64,000 nt of DNA from Microbacterium sp. EYE_78 (lineage in GTDB: Bacteria; Actinomycetota; Actinomycetes; Actinomycetales; Microbacteriaceae). Under the pieces are notes generated by a model. That model was not told where the DNA came from and did no database searches. It saw only the letters and a program-made list of their open reading frames with translations. Location of the stretch: positions 1 through 64,000 of the forward strand of contig NZ_JAHXMY010000001.1 of NCBI RefSeq assembly GCF_023149035.1. Reading direction: 5' to 3'. Shown in pieces: positions 27,963-36,424 of this stretch. Position 1 is the first letter of the stretch, and every line of letters starts with the position of its first letter. The translations under genes and the position numbers were made by a program.

Positions 27963-30187
27963 GCGTCGAGCGTACGACGGTACTCCGCTCTGGTCATACC
28001 ACCGGCATCCCCCTGCGCGTCCTCGTCCTCGACGTGCGCGAGCTTCGACGGCCACCAGATCGCGCGCCCGATGTCGTACGCGAGCGCCGGGACGAGCAGC
28101 GAGCGCACGATGAAGGTGTCCAGCAGCACGCCGAACGCGACGATGAACGCCAGCTGGACCAGGAACAGGATCTGGATGACGCCGAGCGCGGCGAACGTGG
28201 CGGCGAGCACGAGACCGGCCGAGGTGATGACGCCGCCGGTGGCGACGAGCCCGCGAAGGATGCCACGCCTCGTTCCATGGCGCAGCGACTCCTCGCGCAC
28301 CCGCGACATCAGGAAGATGTTGTAGTCGATGCCGAGCGCCACGAGGAAGACGAACCCGTAGAGGGGCACGGCCGGGTCGCCGCCGGGGAACCCGAAGACG
28401 CCGTCGAAGACGAGGGCGCTGACTCCGAGGGCTGCGGCGAAGGACACGATGACGCTGAGGATCAGGAGCACCGGGGCGAGGATCGAGCGGAGCAGGAGCA
28501 TCAGGATCAGCAGGACCACGACGAGGATCACCGGGATGATGACCGTGCGGTCGCGGATCGAGGTGTCGTTGGTGTCGAGGTCGACGGCGGTCGTGCCACC
28601 GACGATCGCGCCGGTGGTCCCCTCGGCAAGCGTCGCGCGCAGGTCGCGGACGGTTTGCTCGGCCTCGAGCGAGTCCGCCGCGTCGGTCAGCGTCGCGACG
28701 AGCATGACGTCGCCGCCGTCCACGGTCGGCTCGGGGGCCGCCGTTCCCGGCGGGCCCGCGGCGGTGAGCACCAGCTCGCCGTCCTTCGCCGCGACTCCCG
28801 CCTGACCGGCGGGGGTGTCGTCGGCGATGACGCCCACGCCGTCGACGCCCGGCTGGTCCTGCAGGACGGTCGCGGTGTCGGCCGCCCGGTCCTCGGCCAC
28901 GATGACGTAGAGCGGGCTCCCGGAACCTGCGGCGAAGTGCTCGGCGAGCACGGCCTGTCCGTCGCGCGCCTGCGACTCGCCGAGGACGAGCTCGCTGGCC
29001 GGTACGCCGTCCGCCTTCAGCTGCGTGACGCCGACCGCCGCGACGAGGAGCACGACGGTGGAGAGAATCCAGACGACGCGCGCGCGTCGCGCGACGAACC
29101 GCGCCAGACGCGCCCAGACCCCCTTCGTCGGCTGGGTCAGGTCGGCGGGGAGTTCCACCATGCCGGTCTTCGGGATGAACGGCCAGAACGCGGCCCGGCC
29201 GGTCAGCGCGAGGAGCGCCGGGAGGAAGGTGAGGGCCGAGAGCATCGCGAACGCGATGCCGATGGAGGCGATGGGGCCGAGTGCCCGGTTGCTCGCGAGA
29301 TCGCTCAGCAGCAGGCACAGCAGACCCGCGATCACCGTACCGCCCGACGCGAGGATGGGCTCGACCGCCCCCCTCCAGGCCGTCGTCACCGCGTCCCAGC
29401 GGGCGCGACCCTCGCCGATCGCCTCTCGGAACCGTGCGACGTAGAGGAGCGCGTAGTCGGTGGCCGCGCCGATCACCAGGATGAAGAGGATGCCTTGGAC
29501 CTGGCCGTTCAGCACGACGATCTGGGCCTTCGCGAGCCACCAGACCGTGAGCAGCGCGACGCACAGCGCGAACACCGAGGTCAGCAGGACGAGCAGCGGC
29601 AGCAGGGGCGACCGGTAGACGACCACGAGGATCACGAACACCGCACCGAGCGCGACGAGCAGCAGCAGCCCGTCGATGCCGGTGAAGCCGGTGGCCAGAT
29701 CCGCGGTGAACCCGGCGGGGCCGGTCACCCAGCCCTCGAGGCCCGGCGGCGCATCCGCCTCGACGATCTCGCGGAGCTCGGCGACGACGTCGTTCACCTC
29801 GCCCGTCGCGTCGATCGAGACGACGATCTGCGCGGCCTCCCCGTCCTCCGACGGGATGGCGGGCGACACCTCGAGCACGCCGGGAAGGTCGGCTGCGGCA
29901 TCCGCCACGTCCCGCACCCCCGTCAGCTGATCGGCGTCCAGGTCGCCACCGGCGTCGAAGACCACGAGCGCCGGGATCGCGTCGCCCCCGGTGAAATCGT
30001 CCAGCCGCTCCTGCACCTGGGTCGACTCGGCGCTCTGCGGCAGGAAGCTCGACTGGTCGTTCGTCGAGACCTCTTCGACCTTGCCGAAGTACGGGCCGCC
30101 GATGGTGCCGCCGGCGAGCCAGATGACGACGAGGACGATCGGGAGTGCGATGCGCAACCAGCGCGACGGAGCCGGAGTCGAGGACAT
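27959..30187 (-). CDS. MMPL-family (RND-type) transporter
   Basis: The 742-residue membrane protein has 12 predicted helices in two similar halves. Each half has a large outer domain after the first helix (residues ~35-180 and ~375-530). The first-half helix motif TDYALLYVARFREAI and second-half GIDYNIFLMSRVREE carry the proton-relay Asp of MMPL proteins. It probably exports a lipid or hydrophobic compound by proton motive force. It is the first gene of a three-gene overlapping operon. Confidence 0.92.
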   Translation of the reverse strand: MSSTPAPSRWLRIALPIVLVVIWLAGGTIGGPYFGKVEEVSTNDQSSFLPQSAESTQVQERLDDFTGGDAIPALVVFDAGGDLDADQLTGVRDVADAAADLPGVLEVSPAIPSEDGEAAQIVVSIDATGEVNDVVAELREIVEADAPPGLEGWVTGPAGFTADLATGFTGIDGLLLLVALGAVFVILVVVYRSPLLPLLVLLTSVFALCVALLTVWWLAKAQIVVLNGQVQGILFILVIGAATDYALLYVARFREAIGEGRARWDAVTTAWRGAVEPILASGGTVIAGLLCLLLSDLASNRALGPIASIGIAFAMLSALTFLPALLALTGRAAFWPFIPKTGMVELPADLTQPTKGVWARLARFVARRARVVWILSTVVLLVAAVGVTQLKADGVPASELVLGESQARDGQAVLAEHFAAGSGSPLYVIVAEDRAADTATVLQDQPGVDGVGVIADDTPAGQAGVAAKDGELVLTAAGPPGTAAPEPTVDGGDVMLVATLTDAADSLEAEQTVRDLRATLAEGTTGAIVGGTTAVDLDTNDTSIRDRTVIIPVILVVVLLILMLLLRSILAPVLLILSVIVSFAAALGVSALVFDGVFGFPGGDPAVPLYGFVFLVALGIDYNIFLMSRVREESLRHGTRRGILRGLVATGGVITSAGLVLAATFAALGVIQILFLVQLAFIVAFGVLLDTFIVRSLLVPALAYDIGRAIWWPSKLAHVEDEDAQGDAGGMTRAEYRRTLDA

Positions 30188-30230
30188 ATGGCTAGCTTAT
30201 CTAGTTATTCGCTTTTTCAGCAAAACCACA
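30188..30230 (-). promoter_or_regulatory. AT-rich promoter/operator candidate for the MMPL operon
   Basis: On the minus strand a TTTTGC box is followed after 16 nt by TAGATA, close to the MMPL ATG. The palindromic CTAG-N5-CTAG (30192-30204) overlaps the second box. The patch is strikingly AT-rich for this genome. No regulator gene is adjacent. Spacing implies a very short or absent leader. Confidence 0.4.
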
Positions 30231-30243
30231 CGGCCGGAGTCGG

Positions 30244-30630
30244 TCATCTGAAGAAGAAGGCGATGATGGATGCCGCCGATGCGACGACCCCCAGCGCGAG
30301 ACCGGCGGCGGCGAGCCCGATCAACAGTTTGAGGTGCGGCGGTCGCCGGGTCAGCCGCATCCTGTCGTGCCAGCCGTGGCGATACCAGATGTCGGCCCTG
30401 TGGTCGGCGCCGAAGTGCTCGCGCTCGTGCTCCGACAGTGCGACGGAGTTGACCTCGCGGTCGCCGTCCACCCAGCGGGCGGTCGCGCCGTCGTCGTCGA
30501 GGTATGCCTCGGCAGGGAGCCAGGTCCCGTCGGCGGCCCAGACGGCGACCGCAGCGATCCCGAATGCGACGGCGGCGCCGAAGCCCACCCACGTGAAGAT
30601 CTCGAGAATCGCATCCAGGGTCTGTGTCAC
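30244..30630 (-). CDS. small two-helix membrane protein, hypothetical
   Basis: The 128-residue protein has hydrophobic helices at about residues 10-33 and 102-126 around a charged cytoplasmic or external middle (SEHEREHFGADHRADIWYRHGWHDRMRL). I do not recognise the family. The GTG start has AGAGGA 7 nt upstream. It begins only 17 nt after the 3' end of tRNA-Thr on the same strand, so the two are probably made on one transcript. Confidence 0.7.
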   Translation of the reverse strand: MTQTLDAILEIFTWVGFGAAVAFGIAAVAVWAADGTWLPAEAYLDDDGATARWVDGDREVNSVALSEHEREHFGADHRADIWYRHGWHDRMRLTRRPPHLKLLIGLAAAGLALGVVASAASIIAFFFR

Positions 30631-30647
30631 CCGTGTGTCCTCTGTTC

Positions 30648-30723
30648 TGGAGCCACCTAAGGGAATCGAACCCTTGACCTATTCATTACGAGTGAATCGC
30701 TCTGCCGTCTGAGCTAAGGTGGC
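30648..30723 (-). tRNA. tRNA-Thr (anticodon CGT)
   Basis: A full cloverleaf is readable on the minus strand: acceptor GCCACCT/AGGTGGC, D arm GCTCAGACGGCAGAGC, anticodon stem ATTCA/TGAAT with loop CTCGTAA, T arm AAGGG-TTCGAAT-CCCTT, discriminator T, and an encoded CCA end (30650-30648). The anticodon CGT reads ACG (Thr). Confidence 0.96.
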
Positions 30724-30859
30724 GCGCTTCGCTCGCGCGTTGCACGATCATCGATCCTACAGGGTCGAAGGGGATGCTGCGAACGCGCCCCGTCTCCGCG
30801 GACCGTGTCAAGGTGTTACGGCCGATACGACATCCTGCGGACGAGTACGTACGGTGGTC

Positions 30860-30924
30860 GAGGCACCGCGAAGAGGCGAGCGCGGTTCCGCCCGTGCTCT
30901 GCGCGTATCGCGCCGCGGTGTCTC
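30860..30924 (+). promoter_or_regulatory. structured leader of the metQNI operon
   Basis: An 11-bp stem (30860-30870 / 30914-30924, one G-U) encloses 43 nt that include a small hairpin at 30900-30912 (GCGCG, loop TAT). It ends 9 nt before the AAGGAG ribosome site of metQ. It does not match the SAM-I or SAM-IV consensus as I remember them, so no riboswitch class is assigned. Confidence 0.4.
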
Positions 30925-30944
30925 CCACCCACAAGGAGAGCACC

Positions 30945-31847
30945 ATGTCCCGTACGTCCTTCGCCGCGGCCGCCCTGGCCCTTCCCCTCGTCGTGCTGCT
31001 CGGCGCGTGCGCCTCGCCCGGTTCGAGCGCCGAGCCCAACGACGGCAGCAGCGCTGACGCGCCTGTCCGGATCGGCGTCGTCGGCGCCGGCGACCCGTAC
31101 TGGGGCGAGTACGAGAAGGCCGCCGAGGCCGAGGGCATCGACGTCGAGATCGTCGACTTCACCGAATACACGCAGCCGAACCCCGCGCTCACCGCCGGGG
31201 AGCTGGACCTCAACCAGTTCCAGCACATCATCTACCTGGCCACCTACAACCAGCAGAGCGGCGAGGACCTCGTGCCGATCGGCTCGACGGCGATCTACCC
31301 GCTGGGCCTCTACTCGTCGAAGTACGCGTCGCCCGACGAGATCCCCGCCGGCGAGACCGTCGCCGTCCCCAACGACGACTCCAACCAGGCCCGCGCACTC
31401 CTCGTGCTGCAGTCAGCCGGTCTCGTCGAGCTCGCCGACGGCGGATCGGCGTTCTCGACCACCGCCGACGTGTTGGACAGCTCGAAGGTGCGGGTCGAGG
31501 CGGTCGACGCCGCGTTCACGGCGACCTCGCTGCCCGACGTCGCGGCATCCGTCGTGAACAACGACTTCCTCGATGAGGCGGACCTCACTGCCGACGACGC
31601 GATCGCGACCGACGACCCTGAGGACCCGAACGCCCTGCCGTACGTCAACATCTTCGCCGCCCGCGCCGACGACGCAGAGAACCCGACGTTCCAGAAGCTC
31701 GTGGAGATCTATCAGAACACCCAGTCCGTGCAGGACGGTGTGAAGGATGCCTCCGGCGGCACCGCCCTGCTGGTGCAGACGCCCGCTGAGGACCTACTGG
31801 CCTCGCTGAAGGACGTCGAAGAGGGCATCGCCGCGCAGAACGGCTGA
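30945..31847 (+). CDS. metQ: methionine ABC transporter substrate-binding lipoprotein (NlpA/MetQ)
   Basis: The 300-residue lipoprotein has lipobox LGAC (Cys22). The NlpA family fold is clear: VEIVDFTEYTQPNPALTAGELDLNQFQH, then GLYSSKYASPDEIPAGETVAVPNDDSNQARALLVLQSAGL. It captures D/L-methionine outside the membrane. The ATG follows a strong AAGGAG. First gene of metQNI. Confidence 0.93.
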   Translation: MSRTSFAAAALALPLVVLLGACASPGSSAEPNDGSSADAPVRIGVVGAGDPYWGEYEKAAEAEGIDVEIVDFTEYTQPNPALTAGELDLNQFQHIIYLATYNQQSGEDLVPIGSTAIYPLGLYSSKYASPDEIPAGETVAVPNDDSNQARALLVLQSAGLVELADGGSAFSTTADVLDSSKVRVEAVDAAFTATSLPDVAASVVNNDFLDEADLTADDAIATDDPEDPNALPYVNIFAARADDAENPTFQKLVEIYQNTQSVQDGVKDASGGTALLVQTPAEDLLASLKDVEEGIAAQNG

Positions 31848-31856
31848 CATCGTTTC

Positions 31857-31893
31857 CGCGGTGCGGCCTGTCGATCCGACGGGCCGCACCGCG
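31857..31893 (+). promoter_or_regulatory. intercistronic hairpin between metQ and metN
   Basis: A 12-bp perfect GC-rich stem (31857-31868 / 31882-31893) continues through a T-G pair into 4 more base pairs (31870-31873 / 31877-31880), leaving a 3-nt loop. It starts 10 nt after the metQ stop and ends 19 nt before metN. There is only a short weak T-rich tail. Probable mRNA stabiliser or partial terminator that sets binding protein above ATPase and permease. Confidence 0.65.
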
Positions 31894-31911
31894 TTCGTTC
31901 GGGAGGACCAC

Positions 31912-32949
31912 ATGAGCTTCATCCGCCTGAGAGGCGTCACCAAGACGTATCCGCCGACCGCGAAGGGCGGCTCCCCCGTCCGGGCCGTCGATGACGTGTC
32001 CCTCGACATCGAGGCCGGATCCATCACCGGCATCATCGGGTACTCCGGCGCCGGCAAGTCGACGGTGCTGCGGCTCGTCAACGCCCTGGAGCTGCCGACG
32101 CGGGGGTCGGTCGAGGTCGACGGCCGCGACATCACACGACTGCGCGAGCGGGAGCTGCGCGCCCTCCGCGGCGACATCGGCATGATCTTCCAGCAGTTCA
32201 ACCTCTTCGAGTCGCGGACGGTCGCCGGCAACATCGCCTACCCCCTCGAAGTCGCCGGCAGGCCGCGCGCCGAGATCCGGACGAGGGTCGAGGAGCTCCT
32301 CGCGTTCGTGGGTCTGGCCGGCAAGGCGCAGAGTTTCCCCGAGCAGCTCTCCGGCGGCCAGAAGCAGCGGGTGGGGATCGCCCGCGCGCTCGCCACGGAG
32401 CCGCGGATCCTGCTGGCCGACGAGGCCACCAGCGCGCTCGACCCCGAGACGACGCAGGAGGTGCTGACCCTGCTGCGGCGAGTGAACGCCGAGCTCGGCA
32501 TCACCATCCTCGTCATCACCCACGAGATGGACGTGGTCCGCTCCATCGCCGACCGCGTTGTCGTCATGGAGGACGGCCGCGTCATCGAGGACGGTCCCGT
32601 CTTCGACATCCTGTCGTCGCCGCAGCACGCCGCGACGCGCCGCTTCGTGTCGAGCATCATCGAGGAGGTGCCGGCGGGCGGGCGGCTCGACGCGCTGCGC
32701 ACACGGCATCCCGGACGCATCGTGACCTTCACCATCCGCGACGGCGACGCAGCCCAGTCGGAGGTGTTCGCCGCCATCGCCGGGGCGGGGGTGCGGTTCG
32801 AGCTCATCGCCGGGGGGATCAACGACATCGGCGGTCGGACCTTCGGCCATCTCACCCTGTCACTGACCGGTGAGCCGGGTGCGGTCGACCGCGCCGTCGC
32901 CGCCGCCCGTGTGCACGCCGACCTGATCGAGGAGGACGCCCGTGGATAG
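31912..32949 (+). CDS. metN: methionine ABC transporter ATP-binding protein
   Basis: The 345-residue ATPase has Walker A GYSGAGKST (43-51), signature LSGGQKQR, Walker B ILLADEATSALD, and a C-terminal NIL regulatory domain (about 265-345; RIVTFTIRDGDAAQSEVFAAIAGAG) that binds methionine to inhibit import. The ATG follows GGGAGG. Its end overlaps metI by 8 bp. Confidence 0.95.
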   Translation: MSFIRLRGVTKTYPPTAKGGSPVRAVDDVSLDIEAGSITGIIGYSGAGKSTVLRLVNALELPTRGSVEVDGRDITRLRERELRALRGDIGMIFQQFNLFESRTVAGNIAYPLEVAGRPRAEIRTRVEELLAFVGLAGKAQSFPEQLSGGQKQRVGIARALATEPRILLADEATSALDPETTQEVLTLLRRVNAELGITILVITHEMDVVRSIADRVVVMEDGRVIEDGPVFDILSSPQHAATRRFVSSIIEEVPAGGRLDALRTRHPGRIVTFTIRDGDAAQSEVFAAIAGAGVRFELIAGGINDIGGRTFGHLTLSLTGEPGAVDRAVAAARVHADLIEEDARG

Positions 32950-33601
32950 GCTCATCGACCTGCTGCCGGAGCTCTGGGCGGCGACGGCCGAGACCCTGTA
33001 CGTCGTCACCTTCGCGCTCATCATCGGCGGCGCCATCGGGCTGCTGCTGGGACTCGCCCTCTACGCGACCCGCGCGGGCAGCCTGTTCCCCAACCGGGCC
33101 GTCTTCGCCGTGTTGAACGTCGTCGTGAACTTCTTCCGTCCGATCCCGTTCGTGATCCTGATCGGCGCGACGCAGCCGCTGGCACGCGCCTTCGGCATCC
33201 GCGGCATCGGTCCGGAGTTCGCCGTCTTCGCCATCAGCATCGCGTCGCTGTTCGCCATCAGCCGCATCGTCGAGCAGAACTTGCTGACGGTGAAACCGGG
33301 CGTCATCGAGGCCGCGCGCGCGGCGGGAGCCAGTCGCAGCCGCATCCTCTTCCGCCTCGTTCCTCGCGAGGCGCTCGCACCGCTCATCCTGGGCTACACG
33401 TTCATCGTCGTCGCGCTCGTCGACATGACCGCGATCGCCGGAGCCGTTGCCGCCGGCGGCCTGGGCGAGTTCGCGATCGTGTTCGGCTTCCGTCAGTCGA
33501 ATGAGTGGGTGACGTGGGCGGCGGTGCTGATCATCGTGGTGGTGGTGCAGGCGGTCCAGTTCCTCGGCAACGGCCTGGCGCGGCGGATCCTTCGCCGCTG
33601 A
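32942..33601 (+). CDS. metI: methionine ABC transporter permease
   Basis: The 219-residue permease has five predicted helices and the coupling loop KPGVIEAARAAGASRSRILFRLVPREAL. The GTG start lies within the metN end. Its last codons plus stop are the first copy of a three-fold 37-bp tandem repeat that runs downstream (see repeat entry). Confidence 0.95.
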   Translation: MDRLIDLLPELWAATAETLYVVTFALIIGGAIGLLLGLALYATRAGSLFPNRAVFAVLNVVVNFFRPIPFVILIGATQPLARAFGIRGIGPEFAVFAISIASLFAISRIVEQNLLTVKPGVIEAARAAGASRSRILFRLVPREALAPLILGYTFIVVALVDMTAIAGAVAAGGLGEFAIVFGFRQSNEWVTWAAVLIIVVVVQAVQFLGNGLARRILRR

Positions 33602-33686
33602 CGTTGCAGCACTGGCGCGGCGGATCCTCCGCCGCTGACGTTGCGGCACTGGCGCGGCGGATCCTCCGCCGCTGACGTTGCTGCTC
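33576..33686 (+). repeat. three 37-bp tandem repeats beginning inside the metI 3' end
   Basis: Units at 33576-33612, 33613-33649 and 33650-33686 are near-identical. The first contains the last eight sense codons and the TGA of metI. Each unit carries an 8-bp hairpin, GCGGCGGA / TCCGCCGC with a TCC loop (one G-U in copy 1). The array ends at the stop of the convergent hydrolase gene, so it may act as a multi-hairpin terminator for both. Confidence 0.9.
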
Positions 33687-35211
33687 AGTCGCAGCGGAGG
33701 TCGCCGTCCGGCACCGTGCCGTCGCGGAAGTATGCGACGACGGTGTCGTCGATGCAGGCGTTCCCCTTGTTGAAGCCGAGGTGCCCTTCCCCGACCCGCG
33801 TCAGGAGGATGCCGGATTCCAGCTGGTCTGCGAGCGCTGCCGACCATTCGTAGGGCGTGGCGGGGTCGTTCGTGGTCCCGATGAGCAGGATCGGATCGGC
33901 GCCCGCCGCGCGGATCTCGGCGCGTGTCCCGCTCGGCGGGAAGGGCCACGAGTCGCACAGGTCGACATCGGACGACCAGTACGGCGCGAAGGTCGGCGCA
34001 TCGCGCTCGACGATGCGCTTCCCCTCCTCGAGCACGTCTGCCGAGTCGACGGGGTAGTCCATGCAGTTGTAGGCCGTGAACGCCTCGGTGGAGTTGTCGA
34101 GGTATCGGCCGCCGACCCGGTTGTAGTAGTTGTCGACGAGCGAGAACATGAGGTCCGGGTCGCCCTCCAGCACCGCGGAGAGGGCCGAGGACAGGTACGA
34201 CCAGTTCCCCTCGCTGTAGAGCGCGGAGATGACGCCGAGGGTGAGCGCGTCGGCCCCCAGCACCCGACCGTCGCTCGCGGCGAGCGGGGTCGCCTCGACC
34301 GCAGCGAGGAGGTCGACGACCTGCTCGCCGGCCTCCGCGGCTGACCCGTCGAAGGGGCACTCCTCGGTGTCCACGCAGTCGGCGAGGTAGGCATCCAGCG
34401 CGGACTGGAATCCGACCGCCTGCCGCGCCCCGACCAGCGACCCGGGGATCGAGGGGTCGATGCCACCGTCGAGGACGACGCGACCGACCCGCTCGGGGAA
34501 GAGCTCGGCATAGGTGGCCCCGAGGAAGGATCCGTAGGAGTACCCCAGGTACGCGAGCTTCCGATCGCCGAGGACGCCGCGGAGGAGGTCGAGGTCGCGC
34601 GCCGCATCGACCGTCGTGACGTGCTCGAGCAGGTCGCCGCTCTGCGCGCCGCATGCTCGCGCGAAGCGCTCGGCCGAGGACTGCAGGTCGGCGTTCCACT
34701 CCGCGGTGCCGCGAGGCGCCGCGGGGATGCGGAAGAGGTAGTCGTCCATATCGGATGCGTCGAGGCAGCGGACGGCGCTCGATCGGCCGACGCCGCGGGG
34801 GTCGAAGCCCACGATGTCGTAGGCCTCCATGAGCTCGGGCCCGACGGCGAACCCGGCCGACTGCTGGATGAGGTCGACGCCGCTGGCGCCGGGGCCGCCC
34901 GGGTTGACGAACAGCGAGCCCTGCGCGTCGTCGGCGCCGGCGAGTCGCACGATCACCGCGAGGTCGATGTCCGACGTGTCGGGGTCCGACCAGTCCAGCG
35001 GCGCCGTGATCGTCCCGCAGAAGTACGAGCCGTCATCCGCACCGCGGCACTCCTCCCAGTCGACGTCCTGGCCGTAGTAGTCCTCGAACCCCGCCGGCGC
35101 GCCGTCGACGACGGGTGTCGGATCGGGAGCCGCTCGCTCGACAGGCGCGCAGGCCACGAGCGCACCGGCGGCGACCACGGCGGCCGTCAGCGCCGTGAGG
35201 ATGCGCTTCAC
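33685..35211 (-). CDS. alpha/beta-hydrolase lipoprotein, TAP-like (SlpD/SlpE, tripeptidyl aminopeptidase type)
   Basis: The 508-residue protein has a lipobox LVAC (Cys21), so sits outside the membrane. An alpha/beta-hydrolase fold shows the oxyanion motif NPGGPG (103-108) and nucleophile GYSYGS (Ser225). A TAP-like C-terminal domain ends with the catalytic His in GEGHLGFNKG. Several Cys pairs are present. The family cleaves short peptides from the N terminus. The GTG start lies in a GTGA overlap with the holB stop. Confidence 0.9.
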   Translation of the reverse strand: MKRILTALTAAVVAAGALVACAPVERAAPDPTPVVDGAPAGFEDYYGQDVDWEECRGADDGSYFCGTITAPLDWSDPDTSDIDLAVIVRLAGADDAQGSLFVNPGGPGASGVDLIQQSAGFAVGPELMEAYDIVGFDPRGVGRSSAVRCLDASDMDDYLFRIPAAPRGTAEWNADLQSSAERFARACGAQSGDLLEHVTTVDAARDLDLLRGVLGDRKLAYLGYSYGSFLGATYAELFPERVGRVVLDGGIDPSIPGSLVGARQAVGFQSALDAYLADCVDTEECPFDGSAAEAGEQVVDLLAAVEATPLAASDGRVLGADALTLGVISALYSEGNWSYLSSALSAVLEGDPDLMFSLVDNYYNRVGGRYLDNSTEAFTAYNCMDYPVDSADVLEEGKRIVERDAPTFAPYWSSDVDLCDSWPFPPSGTRAEIRAAGADPILLIGTTNDPATPYEWSAALADQLESGILLTRVGEGHLGFNKGNACIDDTVVAYFRDGTVPDGDLRCD

Positions 35212-36362
35212 TGACCGCGCCCCGTCGCGACCGTGATGAGCATGCTCTCGAGCGCGAGCGCCGGGGCGGCGTTGCCCTGCAGGTTGGTGCGGGTGAGCGC
35301 GATCGCATCGAGCACCGTGAGCGTGTGCTGCGGGGTCCAGGCGGCTGCGAGCGCCTCGATGTCGGAGGTCATCTCGCGGTTGATGAGCTCGACGTCGCGC
35401 CCGAACTGACGCATGAGGGTGTCCCGGTACAGCGACTCGAGGTCGGTGAGGACCCGGTCGATGCCGTCGCGGAGGCTTCTGGTCGCGCGTCGCTTCTGCT
35501 CGTCCTCGAGCGCGCTCAGCTGTCCGCGCACGGCGGGCGGCACGGCGGAGCCCGGCGCGACGCCGAGGGTGCGCAGCAGCGTCTCGCGTTCGCCCTCGTC
35601 GCGCTCGGCGGTGAGGGCTTTGGCGTCGTCGGTCGCCAGCTGCACGATGCGCGCCGCGACCTCGACGGCGTCCCCGACGCCCCGCACACCGAGGACGCCG
35701 CGGAGCGTCTGCTCGCGGCGGTCGCGGGATGCCGCATCCGTCGCCAGGCGCTGCGCCATGCCGATGTGCCGCTGAGCGAGTCGCGCGGACTGCTCGGCGA
35801 CGACCTCGTCGACGCCGGTCCGCGCGGCGATGAGGCGCGCGACATCGGCGACGTCCGGCTCGCGCAGGCGCAGGATCCGCACGCGGGAGCGGATGGTCGG
35901 CAGCAGGTCGGCGTCGCTGGGTGCGCAGAGGATCCAGACGGTCTGCTCGGGCGGCTCCTCGAGCGCCTTGAGGAGCACGTTGCTCGTGCGCTCGACCATG
36001 CGGTCGGCATCCTCCATGACCATGACGCGGTAGCGCCCGAGCGAGGGGGAGAAGTAGGAGCGTTCGACGAGGGCGCGCGCGTCCTTGATCGAGATGATGA
36101 CGCCCTCGGTGCGGAGCGCCATGAGGTCGGGGTGGGTGCGGGCGACGACCTGCCGCATCGCGTGCTCGTCGCCGGGCTCGGCGATGAGTGCGGCGGCGAA
36201 CGCATAGGCCAGCGTGGACCTGCCCGACCCGGGCGGGCCGGTGATCAGCCACGCGTGGGCGAGCTGGCGGGGGTCGGATGCCGCGGCCTGCAGCTGGGCG
36301 ACGGCCTCATCCTGCCCCCAGACGTCCCCCCACGGCAGCGCGTCGACGGTGGCGGAGGTCAT
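35208..36362 (-). CDS. holB: DNA polymerase III subunit delta'
   Basis: The 384-residue clamp-loader subunit has an AAA+ domain with a modified Walker A, GPPGSGRST (Arg in place of the usual Lys, in keeping with the non-hydrolysing delta' role), ALEEPPEQTVWILCA, and a sensor/SRC-like RSRVRIL. The C-terminal part is a helical collar. The zinc-binding Cys cluster of some delta' proteins is not present. It lies next to tmk and topA, as in other actinobacteria. Confidence 0.92.
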   Translation of the reverse strand: MTSATVDALPWGDVWGQDEAVAQLQAAASDPRQLAHAWLITGPPGSGRSTLAYAFAAALIAEPGDEHAMRQVVARTHPDLMALRTEGVIISIKDARALVERSYFSPSLGRYRVMVMEDADRMVERTSNVLLKALEEPPEQTVWILCAPSDADLLPTIRSRVRILRLREPDVADVARLIAARTGVDEVVAEQSARLAQRHIGMAQRLATDAASRDRREQTLRGVLGVRGVGDAVEVAARIVQLATDDAKALTAERDEGERETLLRTLGVAPGSAVPPAVRGQLSALEDEQKRRATRSLRDGIDRVLTDLESLYRDTLMRQFGRDVELINREMTSDIEALAAAWTPQHTLTVLDAIALTRTNLQGNAAPALALESMLITVATGRGQ

Positions 36363-36424
36363 GCCGACCAGCCTACGAGGTGCCGGCGACGCCCTGAACG
36401 CCTGTGGACGTTCGAGACAGCCGG

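Noticed and set aside
30724..30944. SAM-I or SAM-IV riboswitch before metQ
   Set aside because: The conserved core sequences I remember are not visible; only a generic structured leader can be supported.
33576..33686. CRISPR array
   Set aside because: Only three direct 37-bp units with no spacers, starting inside metI; it is a tandem duplication.
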